A DNA stretch of 64,000 nt from Neobacillus sp. CF12 (GTDB lineage Bacteria; Bacillota; Bacilli; Bacillales; Cytobacillaceae), in assembly GCF_030348765.1 (NCBI RefSeq), contig NZ_JAUCEU010000007.1:2536501-2600500 (forward strand), read 5' to 3'. Position 1 is the stretch's first letter; each line of letters starts with the position of its first letter. Below are positions 8,870 through 17,241 of the stretch, piece after piece. The notes beneath the pieces are model-generated. The model saw only the letters and a program-made list of their open reading frames with translations, was not told the origin of the DNA and did no database searches. Both the position numbers and the translations under genes were made by a program.

Positions 8870-9979
8870 ATGGCAGAATTAAAATTAGATCATATTTACA
8901 AAATTTACGATAATAAGGTAACAGCGGTTACAGACTTCAATCTACATATTCAAGATAAGGAGTTTATTGTATTCGTTGGTCCTTCTGGCTGTGGTAAATC
9001 AACAACTTTACGTATGGTTGCTGGTCTTGAAGAAATTTCAAAAGGTGACTTTTATATTGACGGAAAAAGAGTTAACGATGTAGCTCCTAAAGACCGTGAT
9101 ATCGCGATGGTATTCCAAAACTATGCCCTTTATCCACATATGACAGTTTATGATAATATGGCTTTTGGATTAAAACTTCGTAAGTTTCCAAAGGATGAAA
9201 TTGATCGTCGTGTAAACGAAGCAGCAAAAATTCTTGGGTTAGAAGCTTACCTAAAGAGAAAGCCAAAAGCCTTATCTGGTGGTCAACGTCAGCGTGTAGC
9301 ATTAGGCCGTGCGATTGTCCGTGACGCAAAGGTATTCTTAATGGACGAGCCACTTTCAAACCTTGATGCAAAACTTCGTGTAGCAATGCGTGCTGAAATT
9401 GCAAAACTACACCGTCGTTTAAACACAACTACTATTTATGTAACGCATGACCAAACAGAAGCGATGACTATGGCTTCAAGACTTGTTGTTATGAAGGATG
9501 GTCTAATTCAACAAGTGGGAACTCCAAAAGAAGTATATGAAAAGCCTGAAAACGTATTTGTTGGCGGATTTATCGGTTCTCCTGCAATGAACTTCTTCAA
9601 CGGTAAACTTGAAGATGGCAAGTTTGTAGCTGGCAAAACTTCTATCGCTGTTCCTGAAGGTAAAATGAAAGTTCTTCGTGAGCAAGGTTATGTTGGAAAA
9701 GAAATTATCCTTGGTGTTCGTCCTGAAGATATCCATGATGAGCCTGTATTTATCGAAGCATCTGCTGGTACAAAAATTACAACGAATGTAGATGTTGCCG
9801 AGTTAACTGGTGCTGAATTAATGGTTTACTCTAGTATTGATGGTCAGGACTTTGTAGCCCGCCTGGACTCAAGAGCTGACATTCACCCTGGTGATACATT
9901 AGACCTAGCATTTGATTTAAACAAAGGTCATTTCTTTGACATTGAAACTGAGTCTCGTATTCGCGTGGCTAACGAATAA
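8870..9979 (+). CDS. msmX: MsmX-type multi-use sugar ABC transporter ATPase
   Basis: A 369-residue ATPase of the MalK/UgpC group: Walker [10 protein letters not shown] near residue 38, Q-loop [12 protein letters not shown], signature LSGGQRQR near 135, Walker B VFLMDEP, H-loop YVTHDQTEA, then a C-terminal OB/TOBE regulatory domain ([10 protein letters not shown]). MsmX energises many different carbohydrate importers in B. subtilis and is encoded apart from them, next to yxkF as here. The ATG at 8870 is preceded by AGGGAGG; the longer in-frame opening from 8786 lacks a site. It is the obvious ATPase for the ATPase-less importer at 44.7-47.9 kb in this window. Confidence 0.92.
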   Translation: MAELKLDHIYKIYDNKVTAVTDFNLHIQDKEFIVFVGPSGCGKSTTLRMVAGLEEISKGDFYIDGKRVNDVAPKDRDIAMVFQNYALYPHMTVYDNMAFGLKLRKFPKDEIDRRVNEAAKILGLEAYLKRKPKALSGGQRQRVALGRAIVRDAKVFLMDEPLSNLDAKLRVAMRAEIAKLHRRLNTTTIYVTHDQTEAMTMASRLVVMKDGLIQQVGTPKEVYEKPENVFVGGFIGSPAMNFFNGKLEDGKFVAGKTSIAVPEGKMKVLREQGYVGKEIILGVRPEDIHDEPVFIEASAGTKITTNVDVAELTGAELMVYSSIDGQDFVARLDSRADIHPGDTLDLAFDLNKGHFFDIETESRIRVANE

Positions 9980-9988
9980 ATTAAGCAC

Positions 9989-10020
9989 AAAAAGGTCCCG
10001 TTTTTAGCGGGACCTTTTTT
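9989..10020 (+). terminator. intrinsic terminator of msmX
   Basis: Arms AAAAAGGTCCCG and CGGGACCTTTTTT with a 7-base loop, ending in a T-run 10 bases after the stop codon. Confidence 0.92.
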
Positions 10021-10032
10021 ACATATGTATTT

Positions 10033-10275
10033 CTATTCTTTTATAAAGATTACTTGATCTTTTTGGCAGGATGGACATTGATAAAGATGCGGGCATTGTC
10101 CCCCTGAATTACTGTCCGGAAACCCATCTTCCATCTTCATTAAATCAATTTCCATGTACGGACTGTAATCATCATAGTAATCCATTAACCGTCCGCTATC
10201 CATCATTTGTTCCCCGCAATGGGTACATACTAGATTTACTTCACGTAAACCGTTGCATATTGGGCATATTGACAT
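10033..10275 (-). CDS. small zinc-ribbon-like hypothetical protein
   Basis: This 80-residue protein contains CPIC near residue 4, CTHC near 17, and CPHLYQCPSC near 61-70: four Cys pairs suited to one or two zinc sites. Between them is an acidic DYYDDYSPYMEIDLMKMEDGFPDS segment. I recognise it as a conserved hypothetical of Bacilli, but no function is known to me. No signal or membrane segment is present. AAAGGGTGAATAG lies just upstream of the ATG at 10275. It faces the divergent sspB region. Confidence 0.7.
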   Translation of the reverse strand: MSICPICNGLREVNLVCTHCGEQMMDSGRLMDYYDDYSPYMEIDLMKMEDGFPDSNSGGQCPHLYQCPSCQKDQVIFIKE

Positions 10276-10365
10276 TTCTATTCACCCTTTAAGTTATTGT
10301 ATAGAGTTAGTTTGCGTTACTATTTCAGCACTATGTAGAGGAATCAATTACCAGTAAAAATAATT

Positions 10366-10394
10366 GAATAAGTTGTCCATTTTTAATCATAATA
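10366..10394 (+). promoter_or_regulatory. candidate sigma-G (forespore) promoter
   Basis: GAATA (10366-10370), a 17-bp spacer, and CATAATA (10388-10394) match the sigma-G pattern GHATR-N17/18-CATWMTA at every position. Sigma-G transcribes alpha/beta SASP genes. The predicted start is near 10401, about 240 bases before sspB, which is far longer than the short leaders usual for SASP genes. Confidence 0.65.
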
Positions 10395-10427
10395 AATATT
10401 ACAAAGCAAGCAACAACCTTACATCGA

Positions 10428-10613
10428 TGGGTTACCAAGTGATCAGGAAATTTCCTTCACAACTAAGGGTCAAAAGCCGGTGCAAGTCCGGCTAACCCAG
10501 CCACACTCTATTAACATGAAGCAACTCCAATATCTAATAACTTTTTAAAATGGGTTAGGCCATGGTGGCAATGGTTATCATAACCAGAATGGTTCAATTC
10601 CATACTGACCCCA
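10428..10613 (+). ncRNA. structured leader or small RNA upstream of sspB
   Basis: Four complementary blocks are visible: A TGGGTTA (10428-10434), B CTAACCCA (10492-10499), C TGGGTTAG (10551-10558), D CTGACCC (10605-10611). A pairs with B (7 bp) and C with D (7 bp, one G-U), or B with C (8 bp perfect), so the folds are mutually exclusive. A-B plus GCCA spans exactly 76 bases and holds a 5-bp GCCGG/CCGGC arm with a 7-base TGCAAGT loop at the tRNA T-arm position. C-D encloses ATGG-TTCAATT-CCAT at the equivalent place. The D and anticodon arms are not canonical. The arms also resemble the cobalamin riboswitch P5 (GCCGGTGCAAGTCCGGC). It could be a cis-regulator of sspB or a separate forespore RNA. 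Confidence 0.45.
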
Positions 10614-10641
10614 AAATTATTAAGAGGAGTGTTATTCAACT

Positions 10642-10845
10642 ATGGCTAGTAACAACAACTCTAATCAACTTTTAGTACCAGGCGTTCAACAAGCACTTGA
10701 TCAAATGAAGTATGAAATTGCAACAGAATTTGGTGTAAATCTTGGTGCAGACACAACTTCACGTGCCAACGGATCTGTTGGAGGAGAAATCACTAAGCGT
10801 CTTGTTGCAATGGCAGAACAACAACTTGGCGGATTCCAACGCTAA
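10642..10845 (+). CDS. sspB: alpha/beta-type small acid-soluble spore protein
   Basis: This 67-residue protein has both hallmarks of alpha/beta SASP: the germination-protease site [10 protein letters not shown] near residues 28-37 and the DNA-binding [19 protein letters not shown] near 46-64. These proteins saturate forespore DNA and protect it against UV and heat; GPR degrades them on germination. Length is typical. GAGGAG (10624-10629) is 12 bases before the ATG. Which of several ssp paralogues it is cannot be settled from one window; sspB is chosen because it neighbours yhe genes as in B. subtilis. Confidence 0.9.
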   Translation: MASNNNSNQLLVPGVQQALDQMKYEIATEFGVNLGADTTSRANGSVGGEITKRLVAMAEQQLGGFQR

Positions 10846-10884
10846 TCTTTAAGAAAACACAGTAACAAATAAATAATATGGCTT

Positions 10885-10915
10885 AAGCCCCTTCCATTAT
10901 CGGAGGGGGCTTTCA
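10885..10915 (+). terminator. terminator between sspB and fumC
   Basis: AAGCCCCTTCC and GGAGGGGGCTT arms with a short loop, then TTTCATTTTA. It sits between convergent genes. The T-run favours sspB, but it may also stop fumC transcription. Confidence 0.8.
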
Positions 10916-10933
10916 TTTTACTTAAATTTAGTT

Positions 10934-12313
10934 CTATACCATGTTTTCGGGCTTCATCCACTTATCAAATTGCTCCGACGTCACATAGCCTGTTTTAACG
11001 GCGGCTTCTTTTAATGTACTATTTTCTTTAAAAGCAAGTTTGGCTATTTCCGCCGCTTTTTCATAACCGATATAGGGATTTAGTGCTGTTACCAGCATTA
11101 AAGAACGTTCCACATGCTTATTAATGACTTCGATGTTTGCCTCTATTCCTATAGCACAATTTTCATTAAAAGAACGCATGCTATCCGTTAGAAGTGCAAT
11201 CGATTGAATTAAATTATAAATAATCACCGGTTTATAAACGTTTAATTCAAAATTCCCCTGGCTCGCTGCAAATCCAATTGTGGCATCATTCCCAAAGATT
11301 TGGCATGCGACCATCGTTAATGCTTCACTTTGTGTTGGATTTACCTTTCCTGGCATGATAGAACTACCAGGTTCATTAGCAGGGATCATTAACTCACCGA
11401 TACCACTTCGTGGTCCACTGGCAAGCCATCTGACATCATTCGCAATTTTCATTAAATCTGCTGCTAACGCTTTTAGAGCACCATGTAAAAATACGATTTC
11501 ATCATGACTTGTTAATGCATGAAATTTGTTTGAGGAAGCTTTAAATGGATAACCAGTAAATAATGCAATCTGCTCTGCCATTTTATCTCCAAATTGAGGA
11601 TGGGCGTTTATTCCGGTTCCAACAGCGGTGCCGCCAATTGCCAGGTCAAGTATATAGTTGCTTGAATCTATGACCATTTTTTCTGACTTTTCAAGCATTG
11701 CCCTCCACCCGCTAATTTCTTGACCTAGTGTCAAAGGGGTTGCGTCCTGTAAATGGGTTCTGCCGATTTTGACTATCTTAATAAAGTCCTTTTCCTTCTT
11801 TAACAGGGTGTTCTTTAACTCATTAATAGCTGGAATTAATTCCTCAGTCATTTTTATGTATGCAGCAATATGCATGGCCGTAGGAAAGGTATCGTTAGAG
11901 CTTTGTGACATATTCACATCATCATTTGGGTGAACTTTTTCTGAACTTCCCTGATTCCTTAATAATTCATTTGCTCGATTGGCAATGACCTCATTCACAT
12001 TCATATTGGTCTGTGTGCCACTACCTGTCTGCCAAACAGCAAGCGGAAAATGCTGGTCATATGCTCCATTAAGGATTTGATCACAAATGGTATTAATAAC
12101 GATCATCTTAGTCTCGTCTATTTTACCTAATTGATGGTTAACTGTCGCTGCTGCTTTTTTTACAATAGTTAAAGCATACACAACATCTAAGGGCATTTTT
12201 TCCTTGCCAATTTTAAAGTTTTCCCTGCTGCGTTGTGTTTGTGCTCCCCAATATTTATCAATTGGGACCTGAACCTCACCGAGTGTATCTTTTTCCAATC
12301 TAAACTTTTCCAT
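10934..12313 (-). CDS. fumC: class II fumarate hydratase
   Basis: A 459-residue cytoplasmic enzyme that interconverts fumarate and L-malate in the TCA cycle. The aspartase/fumarase signature [11 protein letters not shown] is near residue 316, with the [19 protein letters not shown] region near 97 and the [16 protein letters not shown] substrate loop near 184. These are FumC rather than aspartase or argininosuccinate lyase features, and the length is standard. AGAGAGGTGGGATAGCT precedes the ATG at 12313. It appears monocistronic. B. subtilis calls this gene citG or fumC, but its location there differs. Confidence 0.93.
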   Translation of the reverse strand: MEKFRLEKDTLGEVQVPIDKYWGAQTQRSRENFKIGKEKMPLDVVYALTIVKKAAATVNHQLGKIDETKMIVINTICDQILNGAYDQHFPLAVWQTGSGTQTNMNVNEVIANRANELLRNQGSSEKVHPNDDVNMSQSSNDTFPTAMHIAAYIKMTEELIPAINELKNTLLKKEKDFIKIVKIGRTHLQDATPLTLGQEISGWRAMLEKSEKMVIDSSNYILDLAIGGTAVGTGINAHPQFGDKMAEQIALFTGYPFKASSNKFHALTSHDEIVFLHGALKALAADLMKIANDVRWLASGPRSGIGELMIPANEPGSSIMPGKVNPTQSEALTMVACQIFGNDATIGFAASQGNFELNVYKPVIIYNLIQSIALLTDSMRSFNENCAIGIEANIEVINKHVERSLMLVTALNPYIGYEKAAEIAKLAFKENSTLKEAAVKTGYVTSEQFDKWMKPENMV

Positions 12314-12379
12314 AGCTATCCCACCTCTCTACTTTCTTTTTGCAACTATATCCTTATTCTTATTCATTTTCAGCAAAAA

Positions 12380-12402
12380 AAAATGCAGACATTATGTCTG
12401 CA
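12380..12402 (-). terminator. intrinsic terminator of the 27-codon ORF
   Basis: On the minus strand GTGCAGACATAATGTCTGCA forms a compact hairpin followed by nine T. It begins right at the end of the 27-codon ORF and implies a transcript covering it. Confidence 0.8.
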
Positions 12403-12403
12403 C

Positions 12404-12487
12404 CTAGTGTTTAACGATTATATAACCTATATAATACGAAAGAATTAAGAAACTACCAATTACATTTACGATTGAATAATCTTCCAT
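12404..12487 (-). CDS. 27-residue putative membrane mini-protein
   Basis: ATG at 12487 is preceded by GGGGTGG at good spacing. The reading frame is MEDYSIVNVIGSFLILSYYI then GYIIVKH, ending in TAG. Residues 5-25 form one continuous hydrophobic helix with a short acidic N-terminus and a basic end. A strong terminator follows at once, and AAGGGGTGG-type initiation supports real translation. No function or family is known to me; small single-pass peptides of this kind often modulate membrane complexes. It lies between fumC and bmrD. Confidence 0.55.
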   Translation of the reverse strand: MEDYSIVNVIGSFLILSYYIGYIIVKH

Positions 12488-12605
12488 TTAATTCCACCCC
12501 TTTATTATGTAGAGCTTAAACACATTTAAAATATCATAATAAGGGGATTTTACCTGTGATAAAAGTAACAGGTTATCAATATAAAATCGAATTTTTTGTG
12601 AACAA

Positions 12606-14621
12606 TCAACCTGCTAGGATGGCATTCCCTTTTTGAAGTTCATACATTTGATAATATTTTCCGTTTGCTAACATCAATTCCTCGTGTGTGCCTCGCTCGA
12701 CAATCTTTCCGCGGTCTAGAACAAGAATTAGGTCAGCATTACGAATCGTAGATAACCTGTGCGCAATAATAAACGTAGTTCTTCCTTTTTTCAAGACATC
12801 CATGGCTTCTTGAATGATTGCTTCCGTTTCGGTATCTATACTTGATGTTGCTTCATCTAAAATTAAGATAGCTGGGTTAAAAGCTAGTGCTCTAGCAAAG
12901 GAAATTAACTGACGTTGTCCGCTAGAAAGCGTACTGCCTTTTTCAATAACAGGTTCATCATAGCCATTTTCTAAGTTCTTAAACACCTTTTCTGCCCCAA
13001 CATCCCTTAAGGCCTTTTCGACCATTTCTCTTGTTATCGATGGATCATTTAGGCTCACATTGGAGGCAATGGTACCCGTGAATAAATATGGATCCTGCAA
13101 GACAATTCCCATATGATTTCGTATCGTTTGGCGGGGAATACTTGTAATGTCCTTACCGTCAATTAAAATCTTTCCTTTTTGACAATCATAGAAACGGAAA
13201 AGCAAATTCATTATGGAGCTTTTACCTGAGCCCGTATGTCCGACAAGGGCAACAGTCTGCCCCTGCTTAGCTTCAAAATGAATATCTTTTAAGACATATT
13301 CACCCTCTTTGTACCCAAAAGAAACATGATCAAATTCAACATTGCCTTTAAAGCGGTCTATTCGTTCTGGGCTTACATTTTCACCTGGTTCATCCATTAG
13401 TTGAAATACTCTTTCACCAGCAACTAGGGCTGTTTCCAAATTAGCTAATTGATTGACAATCCCTTGTACTGGCTGAAAAAGACGATTAATGTAATCAACG
13501 AAAGCATAAAGCACACCAAGAGAAATGACGGAAGCAGGATTTAACGATTGACCCCCAAAATACCAAATGAAAGCAACAAAAACGAGATTTCTAAGGACAC
13601 CGACTAAATTATGAGAAGTTAAAGCATTCAGGCTTAACAGCTTATTTTGATAGGTAAAATGTTCGGTATTAAGATTTTCAAACTCCTTTTCTGTATCCTT
13701 TTCCCTACGAAATGCTTGAATGATACTCATTCCGCCAATTGATTCATTGATTGTCGCATTAATATCACTAATTCGAGAACGAATAACATGATTGTATTTT
13801 GAAGCGAAAAAGCGGTAAAATTTCATCCATGCATACAGAATCGGTAATAATACTAAACAGATTGCTGCCAGCTTCACGTCTAAAATAAACAGCGCTGCAT
13901 AGATTCCTGTGATATAAATGGCACTCGTAAAAAATTGCGCTAATACTGTTACATATAGCTCGCGGATTGCTTCCGTGTCATTGGTAATCCTTGCTACCAC
14001 TTTTCCAGCTGGAAGATTGTCAAAGTATTGTATCGGAAGTCGTTGGATTTGTCCGTATACATCTTCCCGCATTTTTTGAATAATACGATTGGCTGACTTC
14101 TGCAGTAAAAACCGCTGGCCATATTGAAAAATCGCGGAAACTACTAATAAGCATAGATAAATTACTAGCAGGGTAATAATCCCTGGAATCTCCAGCTGAT
14201 AAAACGCCATTAACTCTTTCGTCGTAAGGACTTGTGCGTCATATTCCGCCTTTTGGCTATCCTTTTGAACCGTTAAAACACCTTCATTAAAAGTTCTTTT
14301 ACCATCGAATTCAAGGTCCCCTTCGACGATGACAAACTTTGCAGCTACCTGCAGAATTCTTATTTCATTGCCCTTTTCCTCACCGTCGGAAAAGTTTTTT
14401 TCTTTTTTATAAAATTTCCCTTTATATTCTGCAGTGTTTTTTTCATTACTAGTTTCATTCCAAACCGATTCAATCCCTAATATGTGAGTATCGATAATAT
14501 TTTTTGCGATGAATGGACCAGCCAAATCGGTAACAACGGAAATGGTCAGCATAACTAGTGCTGCAAGTATAATTTTTTTATAATTTAAGGCATATTTCGT
14601 TAACCGCCGGCCTGTGCTCAT
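12606..14621 (-). CDS. bmrD: BmrD (YheH) subunit of heterodimeric ABC exporter
   Basis: The protein has 671 residues. Six membrane helices carry a large hydrophilic insert after TM1 (about residues 45-145), as known for BmrD. The nucleotide-binding domain has Walker A VGHTGSGKSS, signature TLSSGQRQLISFARAL, Walker B ILILDEATSSID and H-loop IAHR. The complete catalytic glutamate (DEATSS) marks this as the catalytically competent site partner. With BmrC it forms a multidrug exporter in B. subtilis. The gene starts 4 bases after bmrC ends, so the two are co-translated. Confidence 0.9.
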   Translation of the reverse strand: MSTGRRLTKYALNYKKIILAALVMLTISVVTDLAGPFIAKNIIDTHILGIESVWNETSNEKNTAEYKGKFYKKEKNFSDGEEKGNEIRILQVAAKFVIVEGDLEFDGKRTFNEGVLTVQKDSQKAEYDAQVLTTKELMAFYQLEIPGIITLLVIYLCLLVVSAIFQYGQRFLLQKSANRIIQKMREDVYGQIQRLPIQYFDNLPAGKVVARITNDTEAIRELYVTVLAQFFTSAIYITGIYAALFILDVKLAAICLVLLPILYAWMKFYRFFASKYNHVIRSRISDINATINESIGGMSIIQAFRREKDTEKEFENLNTEHFTYQNKLLSLNALTSHNLVGVLRNLVFVAFIWYFGGQSLNPASVISLGVLYAFVDYINRLFQPVQGIVNQLANLETALVAGERVFQLMDEPGENVSPERIDRFKGNVEFDHVSFGYKEGEYVLKDIHFEAKQGQTVALVGHTGSGKSSIMNLLFRFYDCQKGKILIDGKDITSIPRQTIRNHMGIVLQDPYLFTGTIASNVSLNDPSITREMVEKALRDVGAEKVFKNLENGYDEPVIEKGSTLSSGQRQLISFARALAFNPAILILDEATSSIDTETEAIIQEAMDVLKKGRTTFIIAHRLSTIRNADLILVLDRGKIVERGTHEELMLANGKYYQMYELQKGNAILAG

Positions 14622-14625
14622 GTTG

Positions 14626-16374
14626 TCACCCCTCCTCCAAATTATTTTCTACTTGTTGGCGTAAATATTGTTCTTTATACCAGCCCTCGATTGAAAGTAA
14701 TTGTTCATGTGTACCTTCTTCAATCACTCTGCCTTCATCCAGAACAAGGATATGGTCTGCGTGCCCAACGGCTGACATTCGGTGGGTGGTGATAATCGTT
14801 GTTTTGTGTTTGCGTATATCACGGATATTGTCAATAATTCTTTTTTCTGTTTTAGCATCCACCGCTGATAAGGAGTCATCAAGAATAAGAATATCAGGAT
14901 TTTTTATGAGTGCCCGGGCTATTGAAATTCTTTGCTTCTGACCGCCAGAAAGGGCTACACCCTTTTCACCGACTAGTGTTTCCAAACCTTCAGGGAGCAT
15001 TTCTAAGTCTTTCCGGAAAGCAGCTAAATCAATAGCCGTATCCAACTCCTCGTCACTTGCTTCCTTATTCCCAAATAAGATATTCTCTTTGACACTCTTT
15101 GAAAAAAGAACATGGTCTTGTGGAACATAGCCAATCCACTTGCGGATCTGATTTACAGTCTGCTCTTTGAGTGGAACTTCCGAGATGGACAGTTCTCCTA
15201 AACCTAGAGGATATTGTCGTAACAACTGTTTGATAAGAGTAGTTTTGCCACTCCCTGTTTTTCCGACGATACCCAGTGTCTGACCTTGAAGCAATTGAAA
15301 GGAAATATCGATTAAATTATCGTCTTTTGAAGACGGATAGCGAAAGCCCACCTGTTTAAAATCAATTCTGTCAGCACTTTCGACCTTAATAGGCTGTGAA
15401 GGCTGCTCTACTGTCTCTTGGAAAGCCAGTGTTTCATTTACTCTGTCCAGGGAAGCATTTCCCCTTTGCATAATATTTATTAACTCGCCTATTGCAAACA
15501 TCGGCCATATTAACATTCCTAAATAGACATTAAAGGCAACTAGGTCACCTAAGGTTATCGCCTGATTAAAGACTAAATAAGCACCATATCCAAGGCCAAT
15601 CATATAGCTTATACCAACCAGTATTTTTACTGTTGGATCAAATAACGAGTCAATCCTTGCCACCTTAATATTTTTATCATAGACATCTTCTGTTAATTGA
15701 TGAAATCGTCTGCCATCTTCCTCTTCTTGGACATATGCACGAATAACCCTTACACCAGCAACTGATTCTAGTACTCGATCATTTAATTCCCCGAATGAAT
15801 CCTGTGCGTCCATGAAGCGTTTATGAATCCTATTTCCATATATTTGCATGATATAAGCCATAATTGGCAGTGGGAGTATGGCTGCAATGGTTAGCTTCCA
15901 GCTAATTAACAGTCCCATTGTAATAATTAGTGTAAGCATCCAAACACTAGAATCAACTAAAGTTAATATCCCAAAGCCTGCGGTGATCGAGATTGCCTTT
16001 AAATCATTTGTTGCCCTTGCCATTAAATCTCCAGTACGATTCTTCTCATAAAATGTTGGAGACATCCTTAACAAATGTTTCATAAATCTGGATCTAAGCT
16101 TTCTTTCAACTAGAAAAGCACCACCAAACAATTTATACATCCACACATAAGTGATTCCATATGAAGAAACTATGATTAGGAAAAGATAGCCTACATATTT
16201 AAATATTTTTCCATTATTCATTTCGCCAAGATGAATATCATCAATTGCCATCCCTATTAATTTAGGTGGAACTACATCTAGAATCCCAACTAGAATTAAT
16301 AAGGAAATTGCAATAACATATCGTTTCCAATATTCTTTAAAAAACCAACTTAATTTCTTTAACACCGAAAACAT
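14626..16374 (-). CDS. bmrC: BmrC (YheI) subunit of heterodimeric ABC exporter
   Basis: This 582-residue protein has six N-terminal membrane helices followed by an ATPase domain: Walker A VGKTGSGKTT, signature VALSGGQKQRISIARAL, and Walker B ILILDDSLSAVD. The residue after the Walker B Asp is Asp instead of the catalytic Glu (DDS, not DES), the hallmark of the degenerate site in heterodimeric exporters such as BmrCD. It is encoded directly upstream of bmrD and downstream of an attenuator leader. GGGGGTAATG places the ATG at 16374. Confidence 0.9.
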   Translation of the reverse strand: MFSVLKKLSWFFKEYWKRYVIAISLLILVGILDVVPPKLIGMAIDDIHLGEMNNGKIFKYVGYLFLIIVSSYGITYVWMYKLFGGAFLVERKLRSRFMKHLLRMSPTFYEKNRTGDLMARATNDLKAISITAGFGILTLVDSSVWMLTLIITMGLLISWKLTIAAILPLPIMAYIMQIYGNRIHKRFMDAQDSFGELNDRVLESVAGVRVIRAYVQEEEDGRRFHQLTEDVYDKNIKVARIDSLFDPTVKILVGISYMIGLGYGAYLVFNQAITLGDLVAFNVYLGMLIWPMFAIGELINIMQRGNASLDRVNETLAFQETVEQPSQPIKVESADRIDFKQVGFRYPSSKDDNLIDISFQLLQGQTLGIVGKTGSGKTTLIKQLLRQYPLGLGELSISEVPLKEQTVNQIRKWIGYVPQDHVLFSKSVKENILFGNKEASDEELDTAIDLAAFRKDLEMLPEGLETLVGEKGVALSGGQKQRISIARALIKNPDILILDDSLSAVDAKTEKRIIDNIRDIRKHKTTIITTHRMSAVGHADHILVLDEGRVIEEGTHEQLLSIEGWYKEQYLRQQVENNLEEG

Positions 16375-16400
16375 ACCATTACCCCCCTTGTAAAAAAAAC

Positions 16401-16434
16401 AAAAAAGGCATACCGCAAAAGAGTGCAGTATGCC
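16401..16434 (-). terminator. attenuator terminator just upstream of bmrC
   Basis: On the minus strand GGCATACTGCA and TGCGGTATGCC arms (one mismatch) are followed by TTTTTTG, ending 26 bases before the bmrC start. It would block bmrCD transcription unless an alternative fold forms. Confidence 0.85.
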
Positions 16435-16453
16435 TCAAAACTAAAAAAAGAGA

Positions 16454-16497
16454 CAAAAAAACACACGTTACGTACGAAAAAGAACGCAACCTGTGTT
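16454..16497 (-). terminator. second hairpin with T-run in the bmr leader
   Basis: On the minus strand ACACAGGTTGCGT pairs with ACGTAACGTGTGT (one bulge) and is followed by TTTTTTTG. It lies between the leader peptide stop and the bmrC-proximal terminator, so it may be a tandem terminator or the antiterminator partner. Confidence 0.6.
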
Positions 16498-16525
16498 GTC
16501 ATTATCCATTAATAAAATAGACTCT

Positions 16526-16600
16526 CTAAAAAAGGGAAATAGTGGAACAGGTTACATTCAAATATTCAGTTGCTGATATAGTTCTGTGTAAAACAATCAT
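16526..16600 (-). CDS. 24-codon leader peptide of bmrCD (BmrB-like)
   Basis: ATG at 16600 follows GGAGGG with 7-base spacing. The frame is MIVLHRTISATEYLNVTCST then ISLF, ending in TAG. It sits between a good promoter and two T-tailed hairpins upstream of bmrC. In B. subtilis a short ORF (bmrB) in this position controls bmrCD by ribosome-dependent transcription attenuation, so ribosome-stalling antibiotics induce the exporter. The peptide here is shorter than I recall for BmrB and I see no sequence identity I could vouch for, so the relation is one of position and architecture. Confidence 0.7.
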   Translation of the reverse strand: MIVLHRTISATEYLNVTCSTISLF

Positions 16601-16638
16601 TTTGTAACCCTCCATTTCCTTTTTTTACATCCTTTGTT

Positions 16639-16667
16639 AGATTATCACCAGTTTATTTATATGTCAA
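16639..16667 (-). promoter_or_regulatory. sigma-A promoter of the bmr leader
   Basis: On the minus strand TTGACA (16667-16662), a 17-bp spacer and TAATCT (16644-16639) form a near-consensus housekeeping promoter about 35 bases before the leader peptide start. Confidence 0.75.
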
Positions 16668-16697
16668 TTCCTATTTTTCAGAATTTTCATCTATAAT

Positions 16698-16898
16698 TTA
16701 TTCAGTCTTCTTGCGAAAGATTTTACGAATAAATAGTAAATAAAATAGTGTTGGCATTGGAGCTTGAATAAGACCGACGATTCCCCATAACCAATAGTTA
16801 TGATTACGTTTCCGAGCATCTAAAAATAAAAAGATGCTTTGCAGTAAAAGGATAGCTGCAACCATAATTATTACAGTGGGTGATAATTCATTACTCAT
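16698..16898 (-). CDS. yxlD: YxlD-like membrane protein of the SigY operon
   Basis: A 66-residue protein with two membrane helices (about 8-27 and 35-58) separated by a basic DARKRNHNYWLWG loop; this layout is that of phospholipase-D-nuclease-like N-terminal proteins and of YxlD. In B. subtilis YxlC, YxlD and YxlE help restrain SigY. It overlaps the end of the upstream gene by 8 bases, which places it in the sigY operon. No yxlE, yxlF or yxlG follows here. Confidence 0.65.
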   Translation of the reverse strand: MSNELSPTVIIMVAAILLLQSIFLFLDARKRNHNYWLWGIVGLIQAPMPTLFYLLFIRKIFRKKTE

Positions 16899-17241
16899 TG
16901 ATTTTCACCTTCTTACGAAACCCAGTAACTGTATAGAATGCAATAAAAACCGGTGTAATGATTTGAATGAGGATAAAAACAACCGGCATTTGATAAAAAG
17001 AAACGATGATTCCACTTAATATCAATAATGCAATCATAATAAACAAGGATAGTTCCTTCATTAACTTTTTTCTGCTATTTTCCTTCTCCGTAAGGACTAT
17101 TTTTTCAAACCATTGTAGGTCCGGAGTATAGACAGGGAATTGATCAACCTTGCTTAATCCTTCTTGCAGCTTGTGAATAGCATCCAAGTCATGTTTATTT
17201 TGTTGTTCGTTTTCGAGTATGACGACCTTCTGTTTCTTCAC
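16891..17241 (-). CDS. yxlC: YxlC-like (DUF5345) anti-SigY partner
   Basis: The protein has 116 residues: a hydrophilic N-terminal half (TPDLQWFEKIVLTEKE) and two C-terminal membrane helices (about 66-84 and 87-106). The layout fits YxlC/DUF5345, a membrane protein that acts with YxlD as a negative regulator of the ECF factor SigY. GTG at 17241 has GGGAG 10 bases upstream and overlaps the sigY end by 47 bases. Position is strong evidence; sequence recognition is moderate. Confidence 0.65.
   Translation of the reverse strand: MKKQKVVILENEQQNKHDLDAIHKLQEGLSKVDQFPVYTPDLQWFEKIVLTEKENSRKKLMKELSLFIMIALLILSGIIVSFYQMPVVFILIQIITPVFIAFYTVTGFRKKVKINE

Noticed and set aside
10428..10503. Functional tRNA gene
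   Set aside because: No canonical D or anticodon arm, no T33, no TT in the T-loop; only the acceptor and T-arm geometry fit.
10428..10613. Cobalamin riboswitch
   Set aside because: The GCCGGTGCAAGTCCGGC arm and following CCCAGCCAC resemble it, but the upstream GGTGCC element and the downstream domains are missing and the next gene is an SASP.
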